Positions 1-6,938 of a stretch of DNA of 9,722 bases are shown here, piece after piece. The DNA is taken from NCBI GenBank assembly GCA_023487865.1, contig JAMDBG010000011.1:1-9722 (forward strand), given 5' to 3'. The stretch is from Deltaproteobacteria bacterium. GTDB lineage: Bacteria; Desulfobacterota; Syntrophia; Syntrophales; UBA5619. The position numbers and the translations under genes were made by a program. Below the pieces are notes generated by a model. That model had not been told where the DNA came from. It was given only the letters and a program-made list of their open reading frames with translations, and searched no databases. Each line of letters opens with the position of its first letter. Position 1 is the first letter of the stretch.

Positions 1-2291
1 ATGTCCATGAACATGTCGTAACCCTCTTTCTGGTACTCCCGGACAGGATCCTTCTGGCCGTATCCGCGAAGACCTATCCCCTCCTTGAGATGATCCATGG
101 CCAGGAGGTTTTCCTTCCATTGTGTATCGATGGATTGAAGCATGATCACCTTCATCAGGTAATCCATCAAAGACTTCCCGAATTCCGCTTCCTTTTTTCT
201 GAGATGTGCCTTGACTTCCGCGATGATCCTTTCCTCAAGGGCCTGCGGGTTGAGATCCCGTCCCGTTTCAGCGAGATTCAGCTTCAGGGTGAAATGTCTG
301 AAGACCCTCTCGTCAAGCCCCTTGAGATCCCATTCTTCCGGATGGCTTTTCTCATCCACATACTCCGGAACGAGCCCCTCGACCATCTCTTCAACCATCT
401 CTTCCACATCATCCCAGAGGGCCTCCCCCTTGAGGACCTTTTTGCGCTGTTCATAGATGACCTGCCTCTGGCGGTTCATGACGTCGTCATATTCCAGCAG
501 GTGTTTGCGGATATCAAAATTCTGTCCCTCGACACGCTTCTGGGCATTCTCGATCGCTCTGGAAATCAGTCGATGCTCGATCGGTTGTCCCTCTTCCATG
601 CCGATCCTGTCCATCACAGAGGCGATCCGCTCGGCGCCGAAAATCCTGAGGAGATCATCGTCCAGGGAAAGATAGAACCGCGACGATCCCATATCCCCCT
701 GCCGTCCTGAACGGCCGCGAAGCTGGTTGTCGATGCGCCGGCTCTCATGCCTCTCCGTTCCGAGGATATGGAGACCACCCAGTTCGGCCACCCCCTCCCC
801 CAACTTGATGTCCGTACCGCGGCCGGCCATGTTGGTCGAGATGGTCACCTGCCCGGGCTGACCGGCCTGGGCAATAATCTCCGCCTCCCTTTCATGATTT
901 TTTGCATTCAACACATGGTGTTTGATTCCCGCCCGGGTAAGATATTTACTTAAAAGCTCCGATTTTTCGATGGAGATCGTCCCCACCAGAACGGGCCTTT
1001 TCGCTGCGTGCAACTCCTTGATCTCTTCGATGACCGCTGCGAACTTATCCTTTTCGGTCTTGTAGATCACATCTGAATAGTCCGTGCGGATCATCGGCAT
1101 GTTGGTGGGAACGACCAAGACTTCAAGCTTGTATATCTTCCCGAATTCTTCCGCCTCGGTATCGGCCGTCCCTGTCATTCCCGCCAATTTGCTGTACATC
1201 CGGAAATAATTCTGGAAGGTGATCGAGGCCATCGTCTGATTTTCCGACTCGATCTTTACCCGCTCCTTGGCCTCGAGGGCCTGATGCAACCCGTCGCTGT
1301 ACCGCCTCCCCGGCATCACCCGGCCGGTGAATTCATCGACGATGATGACCTTCCCCTCCTTGACGAGGTAATCCACATCCCGCCTGAACAGGGTATGAGC
1401 GCGCAGTGCCTGATTGACATGGTGGAGGAGATCCATATTTTTGGGTTCATAGAGATTCTGAACCTTGAGATAATCCTCGACACGCGCCACGCCCTCTTCC
1501 GTCAGGATGGAGGTGCGGCTCTTCTCATCGACCGTATAATCCTTATCCCTCCTCAGGTGGGGTATCACCTGGTTTACCCGTGCGTACTTGTCGGTCGATT
1601 CATCGGATGCACCGGAGATGATCAGAGGTGTCCTGGCTTCATCGATCAGGATGCTGTCCACTTCATCGACTATGGCATAGAAAAAGTCTCTCTGGACATA
1701 ATCGTCCAGAGAGAACTTCATGTTGTCGCGCAGATAGTCGAATCCGAATTCGTTGTTCGTCCCGTAAGTGATGTCCGCGTGATAGGCTGTCCTCCGATCG
1801 ACATCCTCCATCCCATGCACGATGACGCCGACGGTCATGCCCAGGAAATTGTAAATCGGCCCCATCCAGGCGGCATCTCTTCTGGCAAGATAGTCATTGA
1901 CCGTCACCAGATGTACGCCCCTCCCCGCCAGGGCGTTCAGATAGAGAGGCATCGTCGCAGCCAGGGTCTTCCCCTCGCCGGTTTTCATCTCTGCGATCTT
2001 CCCCTCGTGGAGGACCAGTCCTCCGAGGACCTGGACGTCGAAAGGCCGCATCCCGACAGTCCGTCGTGCCGCTTCTCGGGCTACGGCAAACGCCTCGACA
2101 AGGATATCGTCCAGTTCGGCTCCCTCCTGTAGTTTTTCCTGAAAATAGGGAGTTTTCGCCTTAAGTTCTGCATCGCTGGCGGCCATCATAACCGGCTCAA
2201 GCGCATTGATCTCATCGAGGATCAAAGAGAGGCGTTTCAATTCTCTGTCGTTCTTACTGCCGACTATCTTTTTCAAAATGGCATGGAGCAT
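1..2291 (-). CDS. secA: Preprotein translocase ATPase SecA (3' end cut by window edge)
   Basis: SecA is the cytosolic and membrane-peripheral ATPase that pushes unfolded preproteins through the SecYEG channel. Reading the minus strand from 2291 gives 763 uninterrupted codons. Walker A (GEGKT, residues 105-109), the DEVD Walker B box (209-212) and the second nucleotide-binding-domain motif MAGRGTDI (about 488-495) are all present; the first two fall at the same positions as in E. coli SecA. The preprotein-binding domain and most of the helical scaffold are present; the last visible residues (around EYQKEGYDMF) lie in the scaffold/wing region. About 80-130 C-terminal residues, including any zinc-binding tail, lie outside the window. 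The ATG at 2291 starts a typical MLHAILKKI N-terminus and has AAGGG five bases upstream. It follows the M23 peptidase on the same strand after a 107-bp gap that holds a terminator-like hairpin. I see no frameshift. Confidence 0.98.
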   Translation of the reverse strand, partial: MLHAILKKIVGSKNDRELKRLSLILDEINALEPVMMAASDAELKAKTPYFQEKLQEGAELDDILVEAFAVAREAARRTVGMRPFDVQVLGGLVLHEGKIAEMKTGEGKTLAATMPLYLNALAGRGVHLVTVNDYLARRDAAWMGPIYNFLGMTVGVIVHGMEDVDRRTAYHADITYGTNNEFGFDYLRDNMKFSLDDYVQRDFFYAIVDEVDSILIDEARTPLIISGASDESTDKYARVNQVIPHLRRDKDYTVDEKSRTSILTEEGVARVEDYLKVQNLYEPKNMDLLHHVNQALRAHTLFRRDVDYLVKEGKVIIVDEFTGRVMPGRRYSDGLHQALEAKERVKIESENQTMASITFQNYFRMYSKLAGMTGTADTEAEEFGKIYKLEVLVVPTNMPMIRTDYSDVIYKTEKDKFAAVIEEIKELHAAKRPVLVGTISIEKSELLSKYLTRAGIKHHVLNAKNHEREAEIIAQAGQPGQVTISTNMAGRGTDIKLGEGVAELGGLHILGTERHESRRIDNQLRGRSGRQGDMGSSRFYLSLDDDLLRIFGAERIASVMDRIGMEEGQPIEHRLISRAIENAQKRVEGQNFDIRKHLLEYDDVMNRQRQVIYEQRKKVLKGEALWDDVEEMVEEMVEGLVPEYVDEKSHPEEWDLKGLDERVFRHFTLKLNLAETGRDLNPQALEERIIAEVKAHLRKKEAEFGKSLMDYLMKVIMLQSIDTQWKENLLAMDHLKEGIGLRGYGQKDPVREYQKEGYDMFMD

Positions 2292-2296
2292 AAAAA

Positions 2297-2327
2297 CCCT
2301 TCAAAAAAAAACCGGTACATCGACCGG
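2297..2327 (-). terminator. Short GC hairpin plus nine Us abutting the secA RBS (terminator or attenuator)
   Basis: On the minus strand, CCGGT (2327-2323) pairs with ACCGG (2316-2312) across a six-base loop, followed at once by nine Ts (2311-2303). This is the layout of a rho-independent terminator, though the five-base-pair stem is short. The U tract ends one base before the AAGGG ribosome-binding site of secA (2301-2297), so the hairpin sits inside the secA leader. It could reduce read-through from the peptidase gene into secA or act as an attenuator. Whether it works is not shown by sequence alone. Confidence 0.45.
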
Positions 2328-2345
2328 CGGATTCATCCCTGGTGG

Positions 2346-2381
2346 CTTCGTGAAAAGTCCCTCTGCTTTCACAGTGGGAAG
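2346..2381 (-). promoter_or_regulatory. Potential upstream hairpin in the peptidase-secA spacer
   Basis: GTGAAAG pairs with CTTTTCAC (one bulged base; plus-strand positions 2350-2372), and flanking CTTC/GAAG (2346-2349, 2378-2381) can extend the stem across an asymmetric bulge. No U-tract follows it on the minus strand, so it is not a classical terminator. Together with the terminator-like hairpin downstream it makes the secA leader potentially structured. No convincing -35/-10 pair was found here, so secA may depend on transcription from the peptidase promoter. Confidence 0.25.
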
Positions 2382-2398
2382 TTCCTAATACGAGAGCA

Positions 2399-3304
2399 TC
2401 AATTCAAATACTTCCGCGGATTGACGGGAACACCTTTGAGCAGGACGGCATAATGCAGGTGGGATCCTGTGCTGCGGCCTGTACTCCCAACATAACCGAT
2501 CCGGTCGCCCCTTCTGACCGTCGCCCCGGGACGGACACTCGCTTTGGAAAGATGACCATAGAATGTGGCGACTCCGTATCCGTGATCGATCCGGACCATC
2601 TGCCCCACATCCTGTTGGTAGGACACTTCCGCAACTACACCGTCAGCAGGAGCCTGGATTACCCGTCCATACCGGGTAGCGATATCGATCCCTTTGTGAA
2701 ATTCACGCTCATTTCCGAAAGGGGAGGTCCGTGACCCGAATTCAGAAGTCACCCAACCCATAACGGGCCATATGGAAGGAGTCGCTGCCAGAAGAGATTT
2801 CCTCTCCTTCAGGAAAGCCAAAAGGGCGGTAAAGCTCTGTTCCCGGAAGGAGGCCTCCTCCATGAGGCGATCCACTTGCCTGCCGACACCAGCGATCACG
2901 GTCTTGTCATCGTTCTCCATCTGGGAACGCAGGCGTTTCTCCTCACTCACCGGCCCGCCGATCCCGAGGAGTTGCTCCCTGTCGCGACGGGATTCAAGAT
3001 TCGCCATGATTCTGATCTTTTTATCGAACTGCTTGAGGTCCTCCATCTTGGAGGCAAACTGATCAACCTTTGAAACAAGCCCTTCAATCTGCCTCTTTTG
3101 TTCCGCTGTCTGCTGCTTCAGGCGCTTCAATTCGGCATGTTCCCTGCGGATATGAATGTAATCATAGGAGAAATACATCACTATGAGGATAAGACCCATC
3201 ATGAAAATGGATACACCCTTGACCAGTGTACCGGACAGGCTCATTTTCTTTGCCGAGCTGTGTTTCTTCGGTAAAATCAGGAGGGTATAGAAATTCTTCG
3301 GCAT
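2399..3304 (-). CDS. Membrane-anchored M23 (LytM/MepM-like) zinc metallopeptidase
   Basis: Predicted cell-wall endopeptidase of the M23 family (301 aa), which cleaves peptidoglycan cross-bridges or stem peptides in the periplasm. A short basic cytoplasmic N-terminus is followed by one membrane segment (about residues 31-48), a charged coiled coil (about 52-100, possibly to 170) and a C-terminal M23 domain (about 183-301). All metal and catalytic residues are visible: H203 and D207 of the HxxxD motif (HKGID), H251 (YGHLS), and H282/H284 of the HxH motif (SHLHY). It should therefore be active, unlike degenerate EnvC/NlpD-type activators. The ATG at 3304 follows AAGGGGAG and gives the expected cytoplasmic-start/TM layout. 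It is the first gene of a unit reading into secA, and divergent from the EF-G paralogue. The exact bond cleaved and its partners are unknown. Confidence 0.93.
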   Translation of the reverse strand: MPKNFYTLLILPKKHSSAKKMSLSGTLVKGVSIFMMGLILIVMYFSYDYIHIRREHAELKRLKQQTAEQKRQIEGLVSKVDQFASKMEDLKQFDKKIRIMANLESRRDREQLLGIGGPVSEEKRLRSQMENDDKTVIAGVGRQVDRLMEEASFREQSFTALLAFLKERKSLLAATPSIWPVMGWVTSEFGSRTSPFGNEREFHKGIDIATRYGRVIQAPADGVVAEVSYQQDVGQMVRIDHGYGVATFYGHLSKASVRPGATVRRGDRIGYVGSTGRSTGSHLHYAVLLKGVPVNPRKYLN

Positions 3305-3358
3305 GAACTCCCCTTTCTCATATCCTCGCCCGAGTTGTTCGGTTAACTAGAGTTACGA

Positions 3359-3386
3359 CAAATACCATAATCTTTTCAAAAGTCAA
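3359..3386 (-). promoter_or_regulatory. Candidate sigma-70-type promoter for the peptidase (and perhaps secA)
   Basis: On the minus strand TTGACT (3386-3381) is followed after 16 bases by TATTTG (3364-3359). The -35 matches consensus at five of six positions; the -10 is weak. The start codon lies 55 bases downstream. Just inside the predicted transcript is the near-palindrome TAACT-AG-AGTTA (3344-3355), which is placed like an operator. Confidence 0.4.
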
Positions 3387-3414
3387 GCACCCTTTTTCAC
3401 CGGCGAAATTTGTC

Positions 3415-3461
3415 TTGACTTTGAAGCGCCGGTTAAGCTAAGGAGCTCAAGCACATAGAAT
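3415..3461 (+). promoter_or_regulatory. Candidate promoter region of the EF-G paralogue operon
   Basis: TAGAAT (3456-3461) is a good -10 match but the best-spaced -35 (TTAAGC, 3433-3438, 17-base spacer) is weak. A better -35, TTGACT (3415-3420), lacks a good -10 at the right distance. The start codon at 3495 follows after about 33 bases, with AGGAG at 3485-3489. I cannot decide which elements are used. Confidence 0.3.
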
Positions 3462-3494
3462 CGCTTAGTCAGTGGGCATCAGAAAGGAGCTTTC

Positions 3495-5573
3495 ATGTCA
3501 AAATATGAATCAAAATCCATAAGAAACCTGGCTATCATCGGTCACGGAGGAACGGGCAAGACCACCCTGTGCGAATCCTTTCTCTATGTCGCCGGTAAAA
3601 CCGAACGGCCCGGCCGGGTTGACGAGGGAACCTCCTCCATGGACTACGAGCCGGAGGAGCAGAAGCGACATGTTTCGATCAGCGCAGCCACAAATTATAT
3701 TGATTGGGATAAGCACCGGATCAACATCATCGACACACCGGGTGATTCCAATTTTGCCTTTGATACGAAAAGTTGTCTCCACATCGTCGACGGGGCGGTC
3801 GTTCTGGTCGACGCCGTCGGAGGTGTGGAGTTTCAGACGGAAAAGGTCTGGGAGTACGCCGACGAATTCAAGCTTCCCCGCATCCTCTTCATCAGCCGGA
3901 TGGATCGGGAGCGGGCCGACTTCACCACAGTCGTGGAAAGCATAAGGACTCGCCTGGGAAGGAAAGTCACGATCGCCTCTCTTCCCATTGGCGCCGAAAG
4001 TGCGTTTTCCGGGGTGGTGGATCTGATCACCATGAAGGCCCTCATTTTTGATGGAGAAAAAAGGGCGACAAAGGCAGTGGATGTGCCTGGTGACATGGCC
4101 GGAGAGGTCAAGAAGTACCGGGACATCCTCATCGAAGACATCGCAGAGACGGACGATGAGATGATGAACAAATATCTCGAGGGCGGTGAACTCAGCCCCG
4201 AAGATCTCAAAGCAGGTCTCCGAAAAGGGATCGTTTCCGGATCCATCACCCCCGTCATCTGCGGGTCCGCCCTGAATCACATCGGCATCACGTCCCTGCT
4301 CGATACGATCATTCAGTTTTTTCCCTCCCCCGTCGATCGCGGCCCGATCACCGGAAAGAAACCCGGCACCGGAGAAGAAGAAATCCGGCGTCCGGAGGAA
4401 TCGGCGCCCTTTTCAGCCCTTGTTTTCAAGACCATCGCGGATCCCTACGCCGGTCGGCTCACCCTCTTCCGCGTCTATTCCGGTACACTCAGTTCCGATT
4501 CCAGCGTCTTCAATGCCTCGCGGAAAGTCACCGAGCGGATCGGAAACGTCTTTTTCCTCGAAGGGAAAATCCAGAAACCGGCAGCCCAACTCATCCCGGG
4601 CGACATTGCGGCGATCGCAAAGCTGAAGGAAACCGCCACGGGCGACACACTCTGCGCAGAGAAAACCGCGATCATCTACCCCAGGGTCGAACCGCCCCGC
4701 GCGATCATCTCCTTTGCAGTTGAACCCAAGACACGCGGTGATGAGGACAAGCTCGTCTCCTCTATTCATCGCCTGACCGATGAGGACCCCACCCTCACCT
4801 TCCACCGGGATGACCAGACAAGGGAGATGATCCTCTCCGGTCTCGGCCAAGTCCATATTGAAGTGATCGTCGAAAAGATGAAACGGAAATTCGGACTTGA
4901 AGTGAACCTGAAGACCCCGAAAGTTCCTTACAAGGAGACGATCAAGGGAAAGACGACCATTCAGGGTCGATACAAGAAACAGTCCGGCGGGCGGGGTCAG
5001 TTCGGCGACACGTGGCTGGAGATCGAACCACTCCCCAGGGGCGGCGGCTTCGAATTCGTTGATCGGATCGTGGGTGGCGTGGTTCCTCACCAATACCGAC
5101 CGGCCGTGGAAAAGGGTATTGTAGAGGCCATGGCAGAGGGCGTCCTTGCCGGCTATCCCGTGGTGGATCTTCGCGTATCGCTTGTCGACGGATCATACCA
5201 TACGGTCGATTCCTCCGAAATGGCTTTTAAGATTGCCGGATCCCTCGGTTTCAAAAAGGGCGTTCTTGAATGCCAGCCTACCCTTCTCGAACCGATCGTC
5301 AACATCATGATCGAGATCCCCGACGAGTACATGGGTGATGTCATCGGTGATCTGAACAGCCGCCGCGGGAAGGTTCTGGGAATGGACACGCTGGGTAACC
5401 ACCAGATCATCAAGGGTCAAGTTCCTCTGGCCGAGATTCTCAAATACGCCCCCGACCTTCGTTCGATGACAAGCGGACGCGGCACGTTCACCTACGAACA
5501 CTCCCATTATGAGGAGATCCCCGCTTACATTGCGGAGAAGATCATCGCCGAATCCAAGAAGGAAGAGGCCTGA
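3495..5573 (+). CDS. fusA2: EF-G-like translational GTPase (EF-G-2/FusA2 subfamily)
   Basis: A full-length EF-G homologue (692 aa) with all five domains: G domain (about 8-285), domain II (about 300-395), III (about 400-475), IV (about 480-600) and V (about 600-680). Recognisable blocks are GHGGTGKTT (P-loop, 16-24), DTPGD (80-84), GSA (257-259), GQVHIEVIVEKMKRKF in domain III and SGGRGQFGD in domain IV. It differs from housekeeping EF-G: switch I is RHVSIS rather than RGITIxS; the catalytic His of DTPGH is Asp84; and the guanine-specificity motif NKxD reads SRMD (134-137). These point to the EF-G paralogue family that includes Thermus EF-G-2 and mycobacterial FusA2, whose roles are unsettled. 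It has a strong AAAGGAG site six bases before the ATG, and its TGA is one base from the next start codon (TGAGATG). A canonical fusA is presumably elsewhere in the genome. Confidence 0.9.
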   Translation: MSKYESKSIRNLAIIGHGGTGKTTLCESFLYVAGKTERPGRVDEGTSSMDYEPEEQKRHVSISAATNYIDWDKHRINIIDTPGDSNFAFDTKSCLHIVDGAVVLVDAVGGVEFQTEKVWEYADEFKLPRILFISRMDRERADFTTVVESIRTRLGRKVTIASLPIGAESAFSGVVDLITMKALIFDGEKRATKAVDVPGDMAGEVKKYRDILIEDIAETDDEMMNKYLEGGELSPEDLKAGLRKGIVSGSITPVICGSALNHIGITSLLDTIIQFFPSPVDRGPITGKKPGTGEEEIRRPEESAPFSALVFKTIADPYAGRLTLFRVYSGTLSSDSSVFNASRKVTERIGNVFFLEGKIQKPAAQLIPGDIAAIAKLKETATGDTLCAEKTAIIYPRVEPPRAIISFAVEPKTRGDEDKLVSSIHRLTDEDPTLTFHRDDQTREMILSGLGQVHIEVIVEKMKRKFGLEVNLKTPKVPYKETIKGKTTIQGRYKKQSGGRGQFGDTWLEIEPLPRGGGFEFVDRIVGGVVPHQYRPAVEKGIVEAMAEGVLAGYPVVDLRVSLVDGSYHTVDSSEMAFKIAGSLGFKKGVLECQPTLLEPIVNIMIEIPDEYMGDVIGDLNSRRGKVLGMDTLGNHQIIKGQVPLAEILKYAPDLRSMTSGRGTFTYEHSHYEEIPAYIAEKIIAESKKEEA

Positions 5574-5574
5574 G

Positions 5575-6066
5575 ATGGGCTTTAGGGCCGTCGTCATCAC
5601 CGTGAGCGACCGGGGGGCCCGCGGGGAGCGTATGGACGGAAGCGGTCCGGAGATCGCCGGAATGCTTCTGGCAATGGGAATGGAGATCGTCGGTCGCCAG
5701 ATCATCCCCGATGAAAAAGAGTTGATCCACCAGGCTCTTATCGACTGGAGTGATGGAGGGAAAACCGATCTGATCCTGACGACGGGCGGTACCGGCATGA
5801 GCCCCAGGGATGTCACACCGGATGCCACACGGGAGGTGGTTGACAGAGAGGTCCCGGGAATGGCGGAGGCAATGCGTCACCAAAGCCTGACCGTCACTCC
5901 CCACGCGATGCTCTCCCGCGCCATGGCCGGCATCCGGGGCCGGACCCTGATCATCAACCTACCGGGAAGTCCGAAAGGGGCGCGCGAAAATCTCAACGTC
6001 ATCCTGCCCGCGCTTGTGCACGCCATCGAAAAGATAAAGGGCGACGAGAAGGAATGCGCGTCCTGA
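5575..6066 (+). CDS. mog: MogA/MoaB-family molybdopterin adenylyltransferase
   Basis: Predicted cytosolic enzyme (163 aa) of molybdenum/tungsten cofactor synthesis, which adenylates molybdopterin before metal insertion. The hallmark TTGGTG (69-74) followed by RDVTPDAT (78-85) is intact, as is NLPGSPKG (128-135). Asp46 and Asp79 are candidates for the two catalytic acids. The length fits the short single-domain members (E. coli MogA is somewhat longer). The ATG at 5575 begins right at the conserved FRAVVITVSDR strand; an upstream in-frame ATG at 5509 would overlap the EF-G gene by more than 60 bases and add a non-homologous extension. The one-base gap to the EF-G stop implies translational coupling. 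Such a gene suits an anaerobe with molybdo- or tungsto-enzymes such as formate dehydrogenase, but no such enzyme is in view. MogA and MoaB roles cannot be separated here. Confidence 0.92.
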   Translation: MGFRAVVITVSDRGARGERMDGSGPEIAGMLLAMGMEIVGRQIIPDEKELIHQALIDWSDGGKTDLILTTGGTGMSPRDVTPDATREVVDREVPGMAEAMRHQSLTVTPHAMLSRAMAGIRGRTLIINLPGSPKGARENLNVILPALVHAIEKIKGDEKECAS

Positions 6067-6092
6067 GGCGCACCGGTATCCAGGAAAACGCA

Positions 6093-6929
6093 ATGAGCAA
6101 TGATAAGGTTATCCTTTCGGTAGCGACGACCGGCAGTTGGCCTTCCAAGGCGCAACACCCTGATTTGCCCACCACACCCGAGGAGATTGCCCGGGCCGCA
6201 GTGGAGTGCTGGTGCGAAGGGGCGGCCATCGTCCACGTCCACGTCCGGGATGCCGAGGGAAAGATGTCTTGCGATCTGGCGCGATTCCGGCGGGTCAAGG
6301 AGCTGATCCGCGCCCAGGGTTGCGATATTCTCATCAACTTCAGCACCAGCGGCGGGGCCGGCCGTGTGGGTGAAGAGGAGCGCTTCAACAGCCTGGCTGC
6401 CGGGCCTGAGCTGGGATCGCTGGATGCCGGCTCCATGAACTTCAACGAGCGCGTCTTTCTGAATCCACCGGATTTTCTGGAGGAACTGGCCAGACGCATG
6501 CTGGCCAGCGACGTCAAACCGGAGATTGAAGTCTTCGACAGCGGTATGATCGGCAATGCCTTGGCGCTTGCGGAGAAGGGGCTGATCAAGCCGCCTCTCT
6601 GGTGGACGTTCGTTCTCGGGGTGCGGGGGGGGGCGCCGGCCACAGCACGTTCGCTGGTACACCTGGCAGACAGCCTGCCCCCAGGCTCTCTATGGTCGGT
6701 CTGCGCCGTGGGGTCGCGCCAGCTGCCCATGAACATTCTGGCGATAGCCATGGGCGGCCATGCCCGGACCGGGCTGGAAGACAATCTGTACTACAGTCGG
6801 GGGAAACTGGCCCAAAGCAACGCTCAGATGGTGGCCCGCCTGACCCGTATCGCCCGCGAGTCCGGCCGGGAACCGGCCACCCCTGCAGAGGTCAAAGCGA
6901 TGCTTGGATTGACAGGCACAGGGCGCTAA
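6093..6929 (+). CDS. Beta-keto acid cleavage enzyme (BKACE, DUF849)
   Basis: BKACE enzymes are zinc-dependent TIM-barrel proteins that condense a beta-keto acid with acetyl-CoA and split it into acetoacetate and a new acyl-CoA; the founder is Kce of lysine fermentation. Here (278 aa) the zinc ligands are visible: H48 and H50 in VHVHVRD, and E229 in HARTGLED. R225 and D230 match the catalytic Arg and Asp of Kce, and E144 sits in PEIEVFDSG where Kce has a substrate/catalytic Glu. The N-terminal strand reads ATTGSWPSKA, which should help set substrate choice. I chose the ATG at 6093 (AGGA eight bases upstream, family-like MSNDKVILSV start); an ATG at 6054 would overlap mog and add 13 atypical residues. 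It lies 26 bp after mog and 9 bp before the dehydrogenase. A run of nine Gs (6625-6633) lies in the codons for VRGGA. The specific keto acid is unknown. Confidence 0.93.
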   Translation: MSNDKVILSVATTGSWPSKAQHPDLPTTPEEIARAAVECWCEGAAIVHVHVRDAEGKMSCDLARFRRVKELIRAQGCDILINFSTSGGAGRVGEEERFNSLAAGPELGSLDAGSMNFNERVFLNPPDFLEELARRMLASDVKPEIEVFDSGMIGNALALAEKGLIKPPLWWTFVLGVRGGAPATARSLVHLADSLPPGSLWSVCAVGSRQLPMNILAIAMGGHARTGLEDNLYYSRGKLAQSNAQMVARLTRIARESGREPATPAEVKAMLGLTGTGR

Positions 6930-6938
6930 TCAACCATC

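Noticed and set aside
90..710. 206-codon plus-strand open frame
   Set aside because: Antisense shadow of the secA C-terminal half, caused by high-GC codon bias.
1284..2132. 282-codon plus-strand open frame
   Set aside because: It is antisense to secA, whose minus-strand frame shows all conserved SecA motifs; the plus-strand protein has no recognisable features.
3510..4280. 256-codon minus-strand open frame
   Set aside because: Antisense to the G domain of the EF-G paralogue; no plausible product or ribosome-binding site.
5509..5574. Upstream in-frame start for mog
   Set aside because: It overlaps the EF-G gene and adds basic residues absent from the family; the ATG at 5575 fits better.
5193..5828. 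211-codon minus-strand open frame across the EF-G/mog junction
   Set aside because: Antisense shadow of two clearly coding plus-strand genes.
6054..6092. Upstream in-frame start for BKACE
   Set aside because: It overlaps the mog 3' end; ATG 6093 has a ribosome-binding site and the family N-terminus.
5877..6784. Two overlapping 261-codon minus-strand frames
   Set aside because: They lie opposite mog and BKACE and have no family features.
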